The notes under the pieces: generated by a model
Database searches by the model: none
What the model saw: only the letters and a program-made list of their open reading frames with translations
Told to the model about the DNA's origin: nothing
Made by a program: the position numbers and the translations under genes
In this document: piece by piece, positions 15,575 to 24,950 of the stretch
Layout: every line of letters starts with the position of its first letter
How positions within the stretch are numbered: the first letter of the stretch is position 1
Virus record (IMG/VR): IMGVR_UViG_3300027773_000160
Span: 1-50,513 of that record
DNA: 50,513 nucleotides
Origin: a virus
Reading direction: 5' to 3' (one strand)

Positions 15575-16264
15575 TTGGCCGAGCACGACGGCGTTCTCGT
15601 GGTTCGGGACGATCTTTATCCCGGCGGGACGAAGGCACGATTCATCGGCACATTTTTCGCCGGCGTGGACGAGGCCGTCTACGCGAGCCCGGTGGAGGGC
15701 GGCGCGCAGACGGCGCTGGCAACGGTCGCGCGGCAGCTCGACAAGCGGGCGACGATTTTCGTGGCGCATCGGATTCGTCCGCATCCGCGAACACTTGAAG
15801 CAGCGCGCCTCGGCGCCAAGGTCATCACCGTCCAGCCGGGTTACCTGTCGGTCGTTCAGGCTCGTGCTCGCGAATATTGCGAGCGAACGCGAGCCGCCCT
15901 CGTGCCGTTTGGTGTCGATGCCGAGTTCGTGATCGAGGCAATAGCACATGCGGCGGGCTCGCTCGCCATCGAGCCGGATGAAGTCTGGTGTGCAGCCGGC
16001 TCGGGGGTTCTCGCGCGAGGCCTTGCCCGTGCCTGGCCGGCGGCGCGCCGGCACGTGGTCCGGATCGGACGCGCCTTGTCCCCGACCGACGTCGCCGGAG
16101 CCGTGATCCATGAATACCCGCTTCCGTTCGGGCGAGAGGCACGAAGCAGACCGCCGTTTCCGTCCGATCCGCACTACGACGCGAAGGCCTGGGAGCTATG
16201 CGCGGCCCGGAGGGGGCCGGGCCGCGTGTTGTTCTGGAACGTAGCTGGGCCGGCGCGGCCTTAG
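15575..16264 (+). CDS. PLP-dependent fold-type II (tryptophan-synthase-beta-like) protein
   Basis: The protein is about 229 residues. RDDLYPGGTKARF (11-23) resembles the Lys loop of fold-type II PLP enzymes such as D-cysteine desulfhydrase, making K20 the likely cofactor lysine. AGSGVLARGL (141-150) fits the phosphate-binding Gly loop. The protein is shorter than free-standing enzymes of that class. The open frame runs back through the tRNA, so the start is uncertain; I use the TTG at 15575, just after the tRNA. It follows the ParB-methyltransferase pair, so a role in DNA or nucleotide modification is possible, but this is inference. The 3' end overlaps the convergent gene by 4 bp. Confidence 0.6.
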   Translation: MAEHDGVLVVRDDLYPGGTKARFIGTFFAGVDEAVYASPVEGGAQTALATVARQLDKRATIFVAHRIRPHPRTLEAARLGAKVITVQPGYLSVVQARAREYCERTRAALVPFGVDAEFVIEAIAHAAGSLAIEPDEVWCAAGSGVLARGLARAWPAARRHVVRIGRALSPTDVAGAVIHEYPLPFGREARSRPPFPSDPHYDAKAWELCAARRGPGRVLFWNVAGPARP

Positions 16265-16989
16265 CGCGCCGCCTGCGCCTCAAGCGCCATGATGCAGAGA
16301 TCGCGGTAACGCTTGATCGCCTTCGGGCTTGAACTGACCGGGTTGATCTCGAAGGTGCGCAGGCCGTTGAGGTCGCCGGCCTTCGCAAGCTCGATCACGT
16401 TCGCAAGCTTGTTGCGAAACCGCTTGTGCGTCTCCGCGCTGAAATCCGGCGGCGCGGGCAGCTTGCCGGCGCGGGCGTCGGCCTCGATTTGCGCGCGCTT
16501 GCCGAGCGGGCGCTTGGGCGCTGCGGAGTGCGGTTCGCCGTTTGCCCGCGGCTCCCGTGAAGGATCGGAGACGAGCCTCGCGTCGCGCGCTTCGCTTCGG
16601 CCGTTTGGCTGCTTCTTCAGGCGCCAGGCAAAGCCGTCCTTTGCTTTGACGACCTCGATTTCATCGAGGTTGTGGCCGGCGGCCTTCGCGGCCCGCTGTG
16701 CGTTGAACTTCTTGGCATAGGTCTTCATCGAACTCTCCTTGCTTTCGGTTGGAATGTCGTCGGTGACGAGCGCCGAGCGGCCATCGGCGTCGACGGCGTA
16801 AATCAGGGCGCGGCGCCCGTAGGGATGTTCGGCCTCGAGAGCGGGCGCGGCGTCGTTCCGCGCTTCGGCCAAGGTTCGCGCGGAAGCGTGCGCGTACTTG
16901 CCGCGACCAATGAAGAGCGCGATGTCGAACCGGACCGCATTCGCGATGATCGCGGCATCGCGTTCGCTTGGCGGATGAACTTTCGGCAT
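16261..16989 (-). CDS. Two-part hypothetical protein between early and packaging modules
   Basis: The protein has 242 residues. Residues 1-80 (SERDAAIIANAVRFDIALFI, then LAEARNDAAPALEAEHPYGR and RALIYAVDADGRSALV) match a common stand-alone rhizobial small-protein type. Residues from 87 (MKTYAKKFNAQRAAKAAGHN) begin a second, basic part ending in a helical tail (KAIKRYRDLCIMALEAQAAR). The Met at the join and the change of character suggest two genes that became fused. No catalytic motif is visible. It reads against the packaging genes and may be expressed in the lysogen. Confidence 0.65.
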   Translation of the reverse strand: MPKVHPPSERDAAIIANAVRFDIALFIGRGKYAHASARTLAEARNDAAPALEAEHPYGRRALIYAVDADGRSALVTDDIPTESKESSMKTYAKKFNAQRAAKAAGHNLDEIEVVKAKDGFAWRLKKQPNGRSEARDARLVSDPSREPRANGEPHSAAPKRPLGKRAQIEADARAGKLPAPPDFSAETHKRFRNKLANVIELAKAGDLNGLRTFEINPVSSSPKAIKRYRDLCIMALEAQAAR

Positions 16990-17091
16990 GGATTGCCCTC
17001 CGTTTGACGGGGGTCACTCAGGCTCGACCCGCGCAGGAGAGCAACTGCCAAGTCACTGGAATTTCGAGCATATCGGGAGCGCTGGAGCAGC

Positions 17092-17670
17092 ATGGGTCTT
17101 TCCCGCAGGGCCTACGCGCGGCACCGCGGGGTGGCCGAGAACGCCGTTCGCAAGGCGATTGCCGCGGGCCGGATCACGCTCGAACCCGACGGCACGATCG
17201 ACCCCGAGAAGGCCGATCGCGACTGGGCCGCGCGCACCGATCCGGCGCAGCAGCGCGGCCGTCATGCGCCCATGGCGGAGAAGTCGGCGCGGGAGCCCGG
17301 TCAGGAAAAGGCGGTCCCGCGCACGGCGCTGGATACCGTTCAGAAGACACTCCGCGAATCCGGAGAAAGGTCGGAAGGCGACGTGACCTTCCTGCGCGCT
17401 CGCACCGCGAACGAGGTGATCAAGGCGCAGGAGCGCAGCGTCCGGCTCGCGAAGATCAAGGGTGAGCTTGTCGATCGGGCGCGCGCCGTCGCCACGGTCT
17501 TCGGCCTGGCGCGTCGCGAGCGCGACGCATGGGTGCAATGGCCCGCACGCGTCGCCGCCCTGATGGCGAACGAGCTCCGCGTCGATCCGCATCAGATGGA
17601 AACGGTTCTGGAAAAGCATGTCCGACGGCATCTCGCCGAGCTCTCGGACCTCCGGGTCGAACTCCGGTGA
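17092..17670 (+). CDS. Terminase small subunit
   Basis: The 192-residue protein begins with a short helix-turn-helix (SRRAYARHRGVAENAVRKAI, then GRI), as in lambda Nu1-type small subunits that recognise the packaging site. The middle is a linker and then an oligomerisation region (VTFLRARTANEVIKAQERSV, then RLAKIKGELVDRARA). The tail is VLEKHVRRHLAEL. The gene overlaps the large subunit by 53 bp, the common arrangement. A cos or pac site would be expected just upstream in 16990-17091, but I cannot point to one. Confidence 0.85.
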   Translation: MGLSRRAYARHRGVAENAVRKAIAAGRITLEPDGTIDPEKADRDWAARTDPAQQRGRHAPMAEKSAREPGQEKAVPRTALDTVQKTLRESGERSEGDVTFLRARTANEVIKAQERSVRLAKIKGELVDRARAVATVFGLARRERDAWVQWPARVAALMANELRVDPHQMETVLEKHVRRHLAELSDLRVELR

Positions 17671-19621
17671 GGCCTATGAGGGGGAGGCGGACATCATTCG
17701 CGCCTGGGCGCGCGGTCTCGCGCCCGATCCGGCGCTGACCGTGTCCGAATGGGCGGATCGCCATCGCATCCTTTCCTCGCGCGCTTCCTCGGAGGCGGGC
17801 CGCTATCGGACCGATCGCACCCCATACATGCGCGCGATCATGGACGCGCTGTCGCCCTCGCATCCGGCGCGAAAGATCGTGTTCATGAAAGCGGCGCAGG
17901 TCGGCGCCACCGAATCCGGCAACAACTGGATCGGCTATTGCATTCATCAGGCCCCGGGACCGTTTCTCGCCGTTCAGCCGACCACCGATCTCGCGAAGCG
18001 GCTTTCGCAGCAACGCATCGAGCCGCTAATCGAGGAGAGCCCCGAGCTGCGTGGCATCGTTATGCCGGCGCGCATGCGCGATTCCGGAAACACCGTTCTC
18101 GCGAAGCGCTTTGCCGGCGGGCAGCTCGTCCTTACCGGCGCGAACAGCGCCGTCGGCCTCCGGTCGATGCCGGCGCGCTGGCTCTTCCTCGACGAGGTGG
18201 ACGCCTATCCGGGCGATGTCGAAGGCGAAGGCGATCCCGTGGCGCTAGCCGAAGCGCGCACGAGAACCTTCGGGCATCGCCGGAAGGTGTTCATGGTCTC
18301 GACGCCGACGATACGCGGCCTCTCCCGCATCGAGCGCGAATACGAGGCCTCGGATCGTCGCCGCTACTTCGTCCCCTGCCCGCATTGCCGGTTCATGCAG
18401 TGGCTCAAGTTCGAGCGGCTGCGCTGGGAGAAAGGCCGTCCGGAGACGGCTGAGTACATCTGCGAGAACTGCGAGCGGAGCATTGCCGAGCACCACAAGA
18501 CCGCGATGCTGGCGGGCGGCGAGTGGCGTGCGACCGCCGAATGCACCGATCCTCATGTGATCGGCTTCCACATCTCGGGGCTCTATTCTCCGGTGGGCTG
18601 GCTCTCATGGGCGCAGATCGGTCGCGAGTGGGAGGCGGCGCAGGGCAACGACGCCGCCTTGAAGGCGGCGAAGAACACGCTGCTCGGCGAGACTTGGCAG
18701 GAGCGCGGCGAAGCGCCCGACTGGCAACGCCTCTACGAGCGGACAAAGGATCATGCGCTCAAGACCGTGCCGCGCGGCGCGCTCGTGCTCACCGCCGGCG
18801 CGGACGTTCAGCACGAGCGGATCGAGGTTGATGTCTGGGCTTGGGGCCGCGGCCTCGAAAGCTGGCTTGTCGATCACGTCGTCCTCGAAGGCGACACATC
18901 CGGCAGCACCGTCTGGGACACCCTCACGAAGCTCCTCGGCGCGACCTGGGAGCACGAAAGCGGCGCGCTCATGCGGATCGCGCGCCTTGCCATCGATTCC
19001 GGCGACGGCCGATCGACATCGCAGGTCTATTCCTGGGTGCGGAGGTTCGGTGCGGGAGTCGCGGTTGCCGTCAAGGGCATCGACGGATTCGATCGTTCAA
19101 CACCGGTCGATGGTCCGAGCTATGTGGACGCCACGGAGGACGGCCGAAAAATCCGCCGCGGCGTGAAGTTGTGGAAGGTCTCGGTCGCGGTCTTCAAATC
19201 CGAGACCTATCGTTTCCTGCGGCTTGATCGCCCCACCGACGAAGAGCTTGCCGACGGGATCGCGTTTCCGGACGGCTTCGTGCACCTGCCGGCGGGCATC
19301 ACGGCCGAGTGGGTGAAGCAGCTTACGGCCGAGCAGCTCGTCACGGTCCGTGATCGGCGCGGCTTCTCGAAATTGGAATGGCGGCAGATGCGCGAGCGCA
19401 ACGAGGCCCTCGATTGCCGCGTCTATGCCCGCGCTGCCGCGTGGCTGCTCGGCATCGATCGCTGGACCGAAGCGAAGTGGCAATCGCTCGAGCGGCAGGT
19501 CGCGGACGATCGGCCGAAGGAGCAGCAGGCCGGACAGGTGCATCTGCCGGCAAAGGCCGGCGAGAAGCGGCGTTCGAACTGGTTTCCCGGCCGCGACGCC
19601 GGCAGAGGATGGCTGAGATGA
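17618..19621 (+). CDS. Terminase large subunit (GpA family)
   Basis: The 667-residue protein is the packaging motor and nuclease. The ATPase N-half has KIVFMKAAQVGATESGNNWI as the Walker A-like region and WLFLDEVDAYPGD as Walker B, with a zinc-finger-like CPHC...CENC segment around residues 250-285. The nuclease half starts with VLTAGADVQHERIEVDVWAW, and its acidic residues coordinate the metal. Size and order match lambda GpA. That predicts cos-type packaging with cohesive ends rather than headful packaging. The start at 17618 lies within the small subunit gene, and the stop overlaps the gpW start (ATGA). Confidence 0.95.
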   Translation: MSDGISPSSRTSGSNSGEAYEGEADIIRAWARGLAPDPALTVSEWADRHRILSSRASSEAGRYRTDRTPYMRAIMDALSPSHPARKIVFMKAAQVGATESGNNWIGYCIHQAPGPFLAVQPTTDLAKRLSQQRIEPLIEESPELRGIVMPARMRDSGNTVLAKRFAGGQLVLTGANSAVGLRSMPARWLFLDEVDAYPGDVEGEGDPVALAEARTRTFGHRRKVFMVSTPTIRGLSRIEREYEASDRRRYFVPCPHCRFMQWLKFERLRWEKGRPETAEYICENCERSIAEHHKTAMLAGGEWRATAECTDPHVIGFHISGLYSPVGWLSWAQIGREWEAAQGNDAALKAAKNTLLGETWQERGEAPDWQRLYERTKDHALKTVPRGALVLTAGADVQHERIEVDVWAWGRGLESWLVDHVVLEGDTSGSTVWDTLTKLLGATWEHESGALMRIARLAIDSGDGRSTSQVYSWVRRFGAGVAVAVKGIDGFDRSTPVDGPSYVDATEDGRKIRRGVKLWKVSVAVFKSETYRFLRLDRPTDEELADGIAFPDGFVHLPAGITAEWVKQLTAEQLVTVRDRRGFSKLEWRQMRERNEALDCRVYARAAAWLLGIDRWTEAKWQSLERQVADDRPKEQQAGQVHLPAKAGEKRRSNWFPGRDAGRGWLR

Positions 19622-19827
19622 GCTGGACGCAGGCAGAGCTTGATGCGCTGAAGGCGGCCTATGCGAGCGGCACGCTTCGCGTCAGCTATGACGGCAAGAC
19701 CGTCGAATATGCATCGGCCGATGATCTGAAGAAACGCATGCAGACCATCGAGAGCGCGATCAACGCCGCGAACGGCAATTCACGCCCGATCGCCGGCTTC
19801 GCCTCGTTCGGCCGTGGCGATCGATGA
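19618..19827 (+). CDS. gpW-like head-tail joining protein
   Basis: The protein has 69 residues: helix (SWTQAELDALKAAYAS), hairpin (LRVSYDGKTVEYAS), helix (DDLKKRMQTIESAINAA). This is the lambda gpW fold, which plugs the portal after DNA packaging. It has 4-bp ATGA overlaps with the terminase before it and the portal after it, so the three are translated as a unit. A second, diverged copy lies outside the prophage at 300-512. Confidence 0.88.
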   Translation: MSWTQAELDALKAAYASGTLRVSYDGKTVEYASADDLKKRMQTIESAINAANGNSRPIAGFASFGRGDR

Positions 19828-21359
19828 ACCGGGCGAGTTCCTTTACCACGCCGTCGCTCCTCGATCGCGCGGTGGCGGTCATCGCTCCGAGAGCCGCGGT
19901 CAAGCGCCTGGTCGCGCGGCAAGCGTTCGCCGGCCTCGCGAAGCGCGCCTATGACGGCGCCGCCGCCGGCCGGCGCACCGACGGCTGGCGCTCGAGCGGC
20001 GCCTCCGCCGACGCCGAGATCGCGTCGGCCGGCGCGGTTCTGCGCAACCGCATGCGCGATCTCGTGCGCAACAACCCCCACGCGGCGAAGGCCGTGAGCG
20101 CCTGGGTCAGCAACATCGTCGGCTCGGGCATCTGCCCGCGCGCGGCCAGCGGCGACGAGGCGCTCGACAAGAGGATCAACGATCTCTTCGCGGAATGGTC
20201 GAAGGTTTGCGACGCGGACGGCCGCAGCGACTTTCATGGGCTGACGACGCTTGCGGTGTCCGGAATGGTCGAGGCGGGCGACATCTTCGCCCGGCGCCGC
20301 ATCCGCCGGGCAAGCGACGGCCTGCCGGTCCCGCTGCAGATCCAGCTGAATGAGGCCGACCATCTCGACGAGTCGAAAATCGACGGACGGCCGGACGGCA
20401 GCCGCACGATCCGGGGCATCGAATACGATCCGCTCGGCCGGCGCGTTGCCTATTGGCTGTTCCCGGACCATCCGGGCGATATCGCGGTGCCGTTGTCGCG
20501 CAGCGTCGCGTCCGTTCGCGTTCCGGCGGACGGCGTGATCCATCTCTTCAAGCGCGATCGCGTGCAGCAACGCGGCGTCCCCTGGGGCGCGCCGGTCATG
20601 CGCGCGCTCCGCGACCTCGACGATTGGACCAACGCCGAGCTCGTCCGAAAGAAGACGGAAGCCTGCCTCGTCGGCATTGTCATGGGTGCCGACGACGCCG
20701 ACCAGGGCGTGGCGCCCTCGGTCGTGGACGCCGACGGCAAGACGATCGAGCAGTTCGAGCCGGGCCTGATCGCCTATGCGCGTGGCGGAAAGGACATCAA
20801 GTTCAATCAGCCGGCGGCGACCGCCGGCGTGAGCGAATGGCTGCGAGCGCAGCTTCATATCATCGCAGCCGGCTTCCGCATCCCTTACGAGTTGCTCACC
20901 GGCGACTTGAGCCAGGTGAACTACTCTTCGATCCGCGCCGGGATCGTGGAATTCCGCCGCATCGTCGAAGCGATCCAGTGGCAGGTCGTCATTCCGACCT
21001 TCTGCCAGCCGATCTGGAACTGGTTCACCGAGGCGGCATACATCGCAGGCCTTGTGCCCGCGCCGAGGATCGCGGTCACGTGGTCGCCGCCACGCTTCGA
21101 GTATCTGAACCCGCTCGATGACGCGCGCGCCGATCTCATGATGCTGCGCATGGGCGCCACATCGCTCCCGCGGGTCATCAGCCGGCAGGGCGAAGACCTG
21201 GACGACATCCTCGCCGAGATCGCCGCGACCAACGCCAAGCTCGACGCGCTAGGCATCATTCTCGACAGCGATCCGCGCAAGGTCACGCAACAAGGCCTCT
21301 ATCAAAAGGACCCGGCGAACGAGAACGCGCCCAAGGCGGGAACGAAGACGAACAACTGA
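19824..21359 (+). CDS. Portal protein (lambda gpB family)
   Basis: The 511-residue protein matches lambda-type portals, which form the 12-subunit DNA gateway at one capsid vertex. Conserved stretches are DLVRNNPHAAKAVSAWVSNI near residue 75, IQLNEADHLDESK, IRGIEYDPLGRRVAYWLF, and IPYELLTGDLSQVNYSSIRA near 355. The last residues (ENAPKAGTKTNN) are flexible. It is followed after 14 bp by the protease-capsid fusion with an AGGAGG site before its ATG. Confidence 0.95.
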   Translation: MNRASSFTTPSLLDRAVAVIAPRAAVKRLVARQAFAGLAKRAYDGAAAGRRTDGWRSSGASADAEIASAGAVLRNRMRDLVRNNPHAAKAVSAWVSNIVGSGICPRAASGDEALDKRINDLFAEWSKVCDADGRSDFHGLTTLAVSGMVEAGDIFARRRIRRASDGLPVPLQIQLNEADHLDESKIDGRPDGSRTIRGIEYDPLGRRVAYWLFPDHPGDIAVPLSRSVASVRVPADGVIHLFKRDRVQQRGVPWGAPVMRALRDLDDWTNAELVRKKTEACLVGIVMGADDADQGVAPSVVDADGKTIEQFEPGLIAYARGGKDIKFNQPAATAGVSEWLRAQLHIIAAGFRIPYELLTGDLSQVNYSSIRAGIVEFRRIVEAIQWQVVIPTFCQPIWNWFTEAAYIAGLVPAPRIAVTWSPPRFEYLNPLDDARADLMMLRMGATSLPRVISRQGEDLDDILAEIAATNAKLDALGIILDSDPRKVTQQGLYQKDPANENAPKAGTKTNN

Positions 21360-21373
21360 ACAGGAGGCAGTCG

Positions 21374-23419
21374 ATGCCCGAAGCAGCCCTTCGGGAGCGC
21401 CGACAGGCGCTCCCGATGCAGACCCGGTTTGCGCCGGTTTCCGCGATCGATATTGAGGCGCGCACGGTCGATCTCATCTGGACCACCGGCGCCGCGGTGC
21501 GCCGGCGGCGATACGATTGGGAGAGCGGACGGGTCCTCAACTACGACGAAATCCTCGTTGTATCGGAGAACGCGGTCGATCTTTCGCGACTGAACGCCGG
21601 CGCGGCCGTTCTCGACAGCCACGACACGTGGTCCACCCAATCGCAGGTGGCGGTGGTCGAGAGGGCCGCGATTGAGAGCGGCCAGGGCATCGCCACCGTG
21701 CGCTTCCCCAGGCCGGGCGTGGACGAGAATGCCGACCGCCTGTTCGCGCTCGTCGCGGACAAGATCGTCCGCAACGTCTCGGTCGGCTACTCGATCGACA
21801 GGGTGCGCATCGAGAAATCCGAGACGGCTGGCGAAGTCGAGAAGTGGTTCGTCGAACGCTGGACCCCTTACGAGATCAGCTTCGTGACCATCGGCGCCGA
21901 TCCCGGCGCGCAAGTCCGGTCGGTGCCGCCCGACCGCCTTTTCCCCTTCGAAGTTACGAACCGGGTGGAGCCCGGCCATCAGGAGAACCATGCCATGTCG
22001 AAGAAAGACGACGTGCCGGGCAACATGCCGGCCGACAATCACGAGCAAACTGCCGCCGACCAGAACCGTTCGGCGAATTCGCCCAGCAAGGCCACACCCA
22101 ACGCGGATCAAGTCCGGGCCGAGGAGCAGGAGCGCATCACGACCATCACGGGCCTGGTCGAGCAGTTCAAGCTCGAGCGCCCGCTCGCCGACGATCTGGT
22201 AAAGCGAAACGTCTCGATCGCCGATGCGCGCAAGGTGATCCTCGATAAGCTCGCGGAACGGGACGCGCGCGGCGCCGGCCACTCGCAGATCTCCATGCCG
22301 GCAGGCGGTCTCGACGCTACCGTCACGCGCCGCGAGGCGATTGCCGAAGCGATCCTTCATCGCGCGCAGCCGCAGGCCTTTCGGATGACCGACCGCGCGC
22401 GGGAATACCGCGGGATGCGGCTGATCGATGTGGCCCGTGATTGCCTTGAGACGGCAGGCGTCCGCACCCGCGGCATGACTTCGGGCGAGATCGCGTATCA
22501 GGCGACCCGCGCCGCCGGCATGCAGGGAACGTCCGATTTCCCGCTGATCCTGGCCGCGGTGGCGGGCAAGCGCTTTCGCCAGGCCTATGCGATGACGCCG
22601 CGCACGTTCCAGCAATGGGCGCGCGGGATCACGGCGACCGATTTCAAGCCGATGTATCCGACGCAGATCGGCAGCTTCCCCGCTCTCAAGGCCGTGATGG
22701 AAGGGGCCGAGTTCAGCTACGGCTCGATCGCGGAAGGCCGCGAGTCCTATCAGCTCGCGACCTACGGGCGCATCGTCCCGCTGACGCGGCAGGCGATCAT
22801 CAACGATGATCTTCGCGCCTTCGACCGCGCTCTCGGTTCCGCCGGACAGCGCGCGGCCGATCTGGAATCGGCCATCGTCTACAACGTGCTTCTTGCCAAC
22901 GCGAACCTCGCCGATGGGATCGCACTTTTCCACGCAAACCATGGCAATGTCGGCACGGCCGCCGTGATCGGCGAGACCGCGCTGTCGGAAGCCTGGGAGA
23001 AGATGACCCAGCAGAAGGACCTCGGCGACGGAACGGGCGCCGACAAGGAATACATCGACGCGCGCCCGCGGTTCATCCTCGTCCCGCCCGGCCAGCGGTC
23101 GATCGAGGCGCGCAAGATGATCGCCGCGACCACGCCGGCAAAGGCCTCCGACGTGAATGCCTTCACGGGATCGCTAACGATCGTCGAAGAGCCGCGGCTG
23201 TTCAGGACCGGTGGTCCGCAGCCCTGGTACCTCGCCGCCGATCCGAACCTCGTCGATACGGTCGAGTACGCCCATCTCGAAGGGCAGACCGAACCGTTCA
23301 TTGATCAGCGGGCGGGCTTCGAGGTCGATGGCGTCGAGATCAAGGTGCGGCACGACTTCGCCGCCAAGGCGCTCGACTTCCGCGGCCTCTTCTACAACGC
23401 CGGCGTCAACCCGGCGTAA
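21374..23419 (+). CDS. Prohead protease/major capsid fusion protein
   Basis: The protein has 681 residues. Residues 1-200 are an HK97-type prohead protease: LDSHDTWS supplies the His (about residue 83) and VRNVSVGYS the Ser. Residues 205-320 are charged and helical, like a scaffold. From about 330 to the end is the major capsid (ALKAVMEGAEFSYGSIAEGR, TYGRIVPLTRQAIINDD, FILVPPGQRSIEARKMI). The fusion is a known arrangement; the protease would cut itself and the scaffold away during maturation. The C-terminus (EVDGVEIKVRHDFAAKALDF) is the part also found fused to a fibre fragment at the left edge of the window. Confidence 0.93.
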   Translation: MPEAALRERRQALPMQTRFAPVSAIDIEARTVDLIWTTGAAVRRRRYDWESGRVLNYDEILVVSENAVDLSRLNAGAAVLDSHDTWSTQSQVAVVERAAIESGQGIATVRFPRPGVDENADRLFALVADKIVRNVSVGYSIDRVRIEKSETAGEVEKWFVERWTPYEISFVTIGADPGAQVRSVPPDRLFPFEVTNRVEPGHQENHAMSKKDDVPGNMPADNHEQTAADQNRSANSPSKATPNADQVRAEEQERITTITGLVEQFKLERPLADDLVKRNVSIADARKVILDKLAERDARGAGHSQISMPAGGLDATVTRREAIAEAILHRAQPQAFRMTDRAREYRGMRLIDVARDCLETAGVRTRGMTSGEIAYQATRAAGMQGTSDFPLILAAVAGKRFRQAYAMTPRTFQQWARGITATDFKPMYPTQIGSFPALKAVMEGAEFSYGSIAEGRESYQLATYGRIVPLTRQAIINDDLRAFDRALGSAGQRAADLESAIVYNVLLANANLADGIALFHANHGNVGTAAVIGETALSEAWEKMTQQKDLGDGTGADKEYIDARPRFILVPPGQRSIEARKMIAATTPAKASDVNAFTGSLTIVEEPRLFRTGGPQPWYLAADPNLVDTVEYAHLEGQTEPFIDQRAGFEVDGVEIKVRHDFAAKALDFRGLFYNAGVNPA

Positions 23420-23497
23420 CGGCGCAGTGATCGCAGCGCAAGAGCCAACCCGACCGGGCCGCCGCCGAGCGGCCTTTTCCGTTTCAGGAGACACCTC

Positions 23498-23848
23498 ATG
23501 AAAAACTACGTCCAGGCAGGCGACACGATCACGGTCGCCGCGCCATATGACCGAACCGCCGGCCAGGGCGCCCAAGTGGGCCAGCTTTTCGGCGTCTGCG
23601 TCGGCGACGCTTTGAGCGGCGCCGACGTGGCGCTGAAGACCACCGGCGTGTTCGATCTCACCAAGATCGGCTCGCAGGCCTGGACGGTCGGGCAGCTGAT
23701 CTATTGGGACAATACCAACAAGCGCTGCACCAACGTCGCCACCGGCAATCTGCTGATCGGTGCGGCTGTCGCTACGGTTGATAATGCCGCCGGCAGCACG
23801 ACCGGTCGCGTCCGGCTCAACGGCGCGGCGCGCGCCAACGAGGCCTGA
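23498..23848 (+). CDS. DUF2190 capsid cement protein
   Basis: The protein has 116 residues. It begins MKNYVQAGDTITVAAPYDRT and ends GRVRLNGAARANEA, with regular short beta strands between. DUF2190 proteins sit on the outside of the capsid and stabilise it. CAGGAGAC lies a few bases before the ATG. The gap from the capsid gene (23420-23497) contains an inverted repeat around GGGCCGCCGCCGAGCGGCC that could attenuate transcription. It is the counterpart of the gene at 515-859. Confidence 0.88.
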   Translation: MKNYVQAGDTITVAAPYDRTAGQGAQVGQLFGVCVGDALSGADVALKTTGVFDLTKIGSQAWTVGQLIYWDNTNKRCTNVATGNLLIGAAVATVDNAAGSTTGRVRLNGAARANEA

Positions 23849-23853
23849 TCCTG

Positions 23854-24174
23854 ATGCAGGCCGCCTTCGCTGCGGCAATCGACGCGATCTTCGCCGACCG
23901 CAACGTCGGCGAAGACGCATTGTGGCGGAGTGGCGGCGCCGGAGCAGGCGTTCCGGTGCGCGTAATCCGCAAGAGCCCGGATGCGGTGGTCAGCTTAGGC
24001 GACAGCCGCGCTGTGCTGCCCTCCGTGCTGATCGACGTGCGCCGTTCGGACATCGCCGAACTGGCCACCGGCGATACGTTCGAGATTGCCGGCGACCTCT
24101 ACGAGGTCATCGCCGCGCCATTATCGGATGGCCTCGGGCTAGTATGGACGTGCGAGGCGGCCAAACAGGCTTGA
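23854..24174 (+). CDS. Head-tail joining/head completion protein
   Basis: The protein has 106 residues. The core is beta-rich (VPVRVIRKSPDAVVSLGD, then VLIDVRRSDIAELATGDTFE and VIAAPLSDGLGLVWTCEA) and its size and place fit the gpFII-like or Gifsy-2-type head-tail connectors, which bind beneath gpW. Sequence similarity to the named family is weak by eye, so the call leans on synteny: directly after the capsid and cement genes and just before DUF6441. The two neighbours are 5 and 3 bp away. Confidence 0.7.
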   Translation: MQAAFAAAIDAIFADRNVGEDALWRSGGAGAGVPVRVIRKSPDAVVSLGDSRAVLPSVLIDVRRSDIAELATGDTFEIAGDLYEVIAAPLSDGLGLVWTCEAAKQA

Positions 24175-24177
24175 GCG

Positions 24178-24834
24178 ATGCGTTTCGCGCTGCAAACGTC
24201 CGATCTTGCCAAGGGCCTCAATGGCGCCGAAGTCGATATCGCGCGGTCCGTGACCGCCGCGATGCGTCAGGTAACGGAGGGGCTCAAGGTTGATCTGCGC
24301 GCCGACGTGGTGGATGCCGGCCTCGGCCAACGCCTCGCCAATACCTGGCGCGGCAAGACCTATCCCGAGGGCGGCGTCAGCCTGGAAGCGGCGTCCTTCG
24401 TCTGGTCGAAAGCGCCGAACATCGTCGATGCCTTCGACCGCGGCGTGACCATCCGCTCGCGTCATGGGTTCTGGCTCGCCATCCCGACGCCGGCTGCCGG
24501 CGCAACGGGTCTTGCGGCGACCGGCGCGCGCAGGCGCATCACGCCCGGCGGCTGGGAGCGACGTACCGGCATGCGGCTGCGCTTCGTCTATCGGCGCGGG
24601 CGGCCGTCGCTGCTGATCGCTGATAACGCGCGGTTATCGAGGAGCGGTCTTGCCCGGCCGAATACCGGCAGAACGCGCGGCGGCGCTGTCTATACCCGCC
24701 TTGCCGGCCGCTCTACGGTCGTTGTCTTCATCCTCGTGCCGCAAGTCACGCTGAGGAAGCGGCTGGATATCGACGCGATCGCCATGCGATGGGCCGAACG
24801 GGTACCGGGCCTCATCGTCCAGCATTGGAAGTAG
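24178..24834 (+). CDS. DUF6441 phage protein (head-tail region)
   Basis: The 218-residue protein has the full family pattern: GLGQRLANTWRGKTYPEGG, SFVWSKAPNIVDAFDRGVTI, HGFWLAIPTPAAG, the GGWERRTGMRLRFVYRRGRP block, and VFILVPQVTLRKRLD near the end. DUF6441 genes lie between the head-joining and tail-terminator genes in alphaproteobacterial siphoviruses and probably encode a connector or minor tail component. The expected next gene, the tail terminator, is displaced to 28215 by about 3.3 kb of cargo. Confidence 0.88.
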   Translation: MRFALQTSDLAKGLNGAEVDIARSVTAAMRQVTEGLKVDLRADVVDAGLGQRLANTWRGKTYPEGGVSLEAASFVWSKAPNIVDAFDRGVTIRSRHGFWLAIPTPAAGATGLAATGARRRITPGGWERRTGMRLRFVYRRGRPSLLIADNARLSRSGLARPNTGRTRGGAVYTRLAGRSTVVVFILVPQVTLRKRLDIDAIAMRWAERVPGLIVQHWK

Positions 24835-24950
24835 GCCATCGGTGCCCAGAGCGATGGCACTGTCGGCTGGGCGAAATAGTAAACTGTCGAGTAGGGTTTA
24901 CGGGGGCTGCTTTTTGGGGCTAGTATGTTCCTGATTTGTTCTGGTGGCTG

